From: Bradyrhizobium sp. PSBB068
GTDB lineage: Bacteria; Pseudomonadota; Alphaproteobacteria; Rhizobiales; Xanthobacteraceae
NCBI GenBank assembly: GCA_016839165.1
Contig: CP069300.1
Span: 744,001 to 808,000, forward strand
Reading direction: 5' to 3'
Length of the DNA stretch: 64,000 nt
The notes beneath the pieces are model-generated. The model worked only from the letters and a program-made list of their open reading frames with translations. It was not told the origin of the DNA and did no database searches. Numbering within the stretch: position 1 is the stretch's first letter; every line of letters starts with the position of its first letter. Position numbers and translations under genes: made by a program. Below, one piece after another: positions 60,290 to 64,000 of the stretch.

Positions 60290-60402
60290 ACTGTCATGCC
60301 CCGCGCAGGCGGGGCATCCAGTACGCCGCGGCCTCTCGGCTCAATCTCTGACGTTTCTGGAATACTGGATCGCCCGCTTTCGCGGGCGATGACAGCAGCG
60401 TT
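60290..60402. repeat. Extragenic palindromic repeat, family copy 2
   Basis: The inverse of the 2384-2502 element: GCATCCAGTACGCCGCGGCC, TTCTGGAATACTGGATC and the hairpin GCCCGCTTTCGCGGGCGATG. It lies between convergent genes (outer-membrane protein and gltD) and is a likely terminator for both. Confidence 0.82.
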
Positions 60403-60435
60403 TGTGAGATGCAGTTCGACGTGTCTGCCGAGGGC

Positions 60436-61893
60436 TTACCCCGGCAGGTCGGTCTTGCCCATCAGGAAGCCGTCGATCGAGCGCGCGCACTGGCGGCCTT
60501 CGCGGATCGCCCACACCACGAGCGACTGGCCGCGGCGCATGTCGCCGGCCGAGAAGATCTTGGCGCGCGAGGTCCGGTAGTCCTGCAGCGATGCGCGGAC
60601 GTTGCCGCGCTGGTCGAGCTCGACGCCGAGCGTCTTGAGCAGACCCTCGTGCACCGGATGGACGAAGCCCATCGCCAGCAGCACCAGCTCGGCGTCGAGC
60701 GTGAACTCGGTGCCGGGCAGCGGCTTGAACTTGTCGTCGACCTTGACGCAATGCAGCTTGCTGACCTTGCCGTCCTTGCCTTCGAACTTCGTGGTCAGCA
60801 CGGCGAATTCGCGCACCGCGCCTTCGGCCTGACTCGACGAGGTTCGCATCTTCAGCGGCCAGTTCGGCCAGGTCAGGCCCTTGTTCTCGTGCTCGGGCGG
60901 CGCCGGCATGATCTCGAGCTGGGTGACGGACTTCGCGCCCTGACGGAACGAGGTGCCGATGCAGTCCGATCCGGTGTCGCCGCCGCCGATCACGACGACA
61001 TGCTTGCCGCCGGCGAGGATGTCGGCGGCACCATTCAGCGGCTCGCCGGAGACGCGGCGGTTCTGCTGCGGCAGGAAGTCCATCGCGAAGTGGATGCCGG
61101 AAAGATCACGGCCGGGGATCGGCAGGTCGCGCGGGGCTTCCGCGCCGCCGGTCAGCGCCACGGCGTCATACTGCTTGGCCAGCTCCTGCGGATCGATCGC
61201 GCCCGGGGTGCTGCCGCCGACGGCCTTGCCGTAGTGGAAGGTGACGCCCTCGGCTTCCATCTGCGCCACGCGGCGGTCGATGATGCCCTTCTCCATCTTG
61301 AAGTCGGGAATGCCATAGCGCAGCAAGCCGCCGGCCTTGGCGAACTTCTCGTAGACATGCACCTCGTGGCCGGCGCGCGCGAGCTGCTGGGCTGCGGCGA
61401 GGCCCGCGGGGCCGGAGCCGATCACGGCGACCTTCTTGCCGGTCTTCTGGGGAGCGATCTCCGGCTTCAGCCAGCCATTGTCCCAGGCGCGGTCGACGAT
61501 CGCGCATTCGATGGTCTTGATGGTGACCGGGTTGTCGTCGATGTTCAGCGTGCACGACGCCTCGCACGGCGCCGGGCAGATCCGGCCGGTGAATTCGGGG
61601 AAGTTGTTGGTCGAGTGCAGGTTGCGCGAGGCCTCTTCCCAGTTGCCCTGATATACGAGGTCGTTGAAATCGGGGATCTGGTTGTTGACCGGGCAGCCCG
61701 GCGTGCCCGGCTGGACCGAGCCGGTGCCGTGGCAATAGGGGATGCCGCAATTCATGCAGCGCGCGGCCTGGTCGCGCGTGTCCTTCTCGCTCAGCGGAAT
61801 GACGAACTCGTTGAAGGTCTTGAGTCGATCGGCGACCGGCTCGTACTTGCGGTCATGCCGCTCGATCTCGAGAAAACCTGTGATCTTACCCAT
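60436..61893 (-). CDS. gltD: Glutamate synthase small subunit
   Basis: GltD passes electrons from NADPH to the large subunit through FAD and iron-sulphur clusters. From ATG 61893 ([19 protein letters not shown]) it has 485 residues: cluster cysteines in CMNCGIPYC and [14 protein letters not shown] motif [24 protein letters not shown] motif [14 protein letters not shown] and the C-terminal [21 protein letters not shown]. It follows gltB on the minus strand after a 137-base gap that holds a palindrome. Confidence 0.97.
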   Translation of the reverse strand: MGKITGFLEIERHDRKYEPVADRLKTFNEFVIPLSEKDTRDQAARCMNCGIPYCHGTGSVQPGTPGCPVNNQIPDFNDLVYQGNWEEASRNLHSTNNFPEFTGRICPAPCEASCTLNIDDNPVTIKTIECAIVDRAWDNGWLKPEIAPQKTGKKVAVIGSGPAGLAAAQQLARAGHEVHVYEKFAKAGGLLRYGIPDFKMEKGIIDRRVAQMEAEGVTFHYGKAVGGSTPGAIDPQELAKQYDAVALTGGAEAPRDLPIPGRDLSGIHFAMDFLPQQNRRVSGEPLNGAADILAGGKHVVVIGGGDTGSDCIGTSFRQGAKSVTQLEIMPAPPEHENKGLTWPNWPLKMRTSSSQAEGAVREFAVLTTKFEGKDGKVSKLHCVKVDDKFKPLPGTEFTLDAELVLLAMGFVHPVHEGLLKTLGVELDQRGNVRASLQDYRTSRAKIFSAGDMRRGQSLVVWAIREGRQCARSIDGFLMGKTDLPG

Positions 61894-61918
61894 TGAAACC
61901 CGATGCCCCTGCATCTCA

Positions 61919-62021
61919 GTTGTTCCGTCGTTCCGGGCTGCGCCGCGGGGCGCAGACCCGAAGTCTCGAAGTGGCTTTGCGCAATTCCGGGTTCGCGCCA
62001 GGCGCGGCCCGGAATGGCGCG
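61919..62021. repeat. Palindromic element between gltB and gltD
   Basis: TTCCGTCGTTCCGGGC and GCCCGGAATGGCG are outer arms with GCGCCGCGGGGCGCAGAC inside (CGTCATTCCGGG family). A hairpin here can lower or protect part of the gltBD transcript. Confidence 0.7.
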
Positions 62022-62030
62022 TGGTGTGAC

Positions 62031-64000
<1,970 letters not shown>

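Overview
The window is a chromosomal segment of a high-GC alphaproteobacterium, most probably Bradyrhizobium or a close relative (Nitrobacteraceae). The support is the strong GC third-position bias, the frequent GTG/TTG starts, homospermidine synthase plus a speF-type leader, a Zur-type box of alphaproteobacterial form, DUF2852 and DUF1348 proteins, and many extragenic palindromic repeats of kinds I know from that group. No rRNA, tRNA, CRISPR array, prophage or replication origin was seen. The only intact mobile element is one ISAs1-family insertion sequence.

Layout. 0-8 kb: a soluble chemoreceptor with a PilZ-like domain (cut by the window edge), yebC, the Holliday-junction set ruvC-ruvA-ruvB, a Tat-exported metallophosphoesterase, ybgC and two small proteins. 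8-28 kb: an accessory stress/detoxification region with two glutathione transferases, TetR and ArsR regulators, a RibD-C/DHFR-like reductase, an AHSA1 protein, a DGPF protein coupled to an ECF42-type sigma factor with a long C-terminal extension, a DoxX-SRPBCC-glyoxalase operon, three further YCII/DGPF paralogues, and, in the middle, cobT/cobS/cobC for the lower loop of cobalamin plus a triple-PAS chemoreceptor. 28-36 kb: DUF2852 protein, serine acetyltransferase, a Tat-exported HAD protein, a tartrate/malate dehydrogenase with its MFS carrier and LysR regulator, and a drug-type MFS pump. 36.8-41.7 kb: a zinc operon behind a perfect Zur-like palindrome (His-rich microprotein, znuC, znuB, znuA, COG0523 GTPase, WD40 protein). 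41.7-48 kb: MgtC-like protein, acetoacetate decarboxylase family, and a polyamine block (homospermidine synthase, RidA, GNAT, ornithine decarboxylase with a structured leader). 48.9-64 kb: M3 peptidase with DUF1007 and a Ni/Co exporter, MAPEG, ferrochelatase, band-7/NfeD pair, HxlR regulator facing a frameshifted carboxymuconolactone decarboxylase-like gene, arabinose-5-phosphate isomerase, an outer-membrane beta-barrel protein, and gltD/gltB (gltB runs off the end).

The strongest unexplained signal is a shared promoter-like motif, TGTCGG, 17 bases, then CGTC (one copy CGTT). It occurs six times between 9.5 and 25.8 kb, each about 30-95 bases before a gene: the RibD-C reductase, the DGPF-ECF42 operon itself, the DoxX operon, a GST, an NTF2-like protein and the YCII/DGPF cluster. 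This reads as a small regulon driven by the ECF42-type sigma factor encoded in its midst. Other signals worth attention are four half-sites at exact 11-base spacing between the HxlR regulator and its divergent target, a Zur palindrome whose centre is a consensus -10 box with a nearly leaderless first gene, and two palindromes that tie a TetR regulator to the DUF2852 gene.
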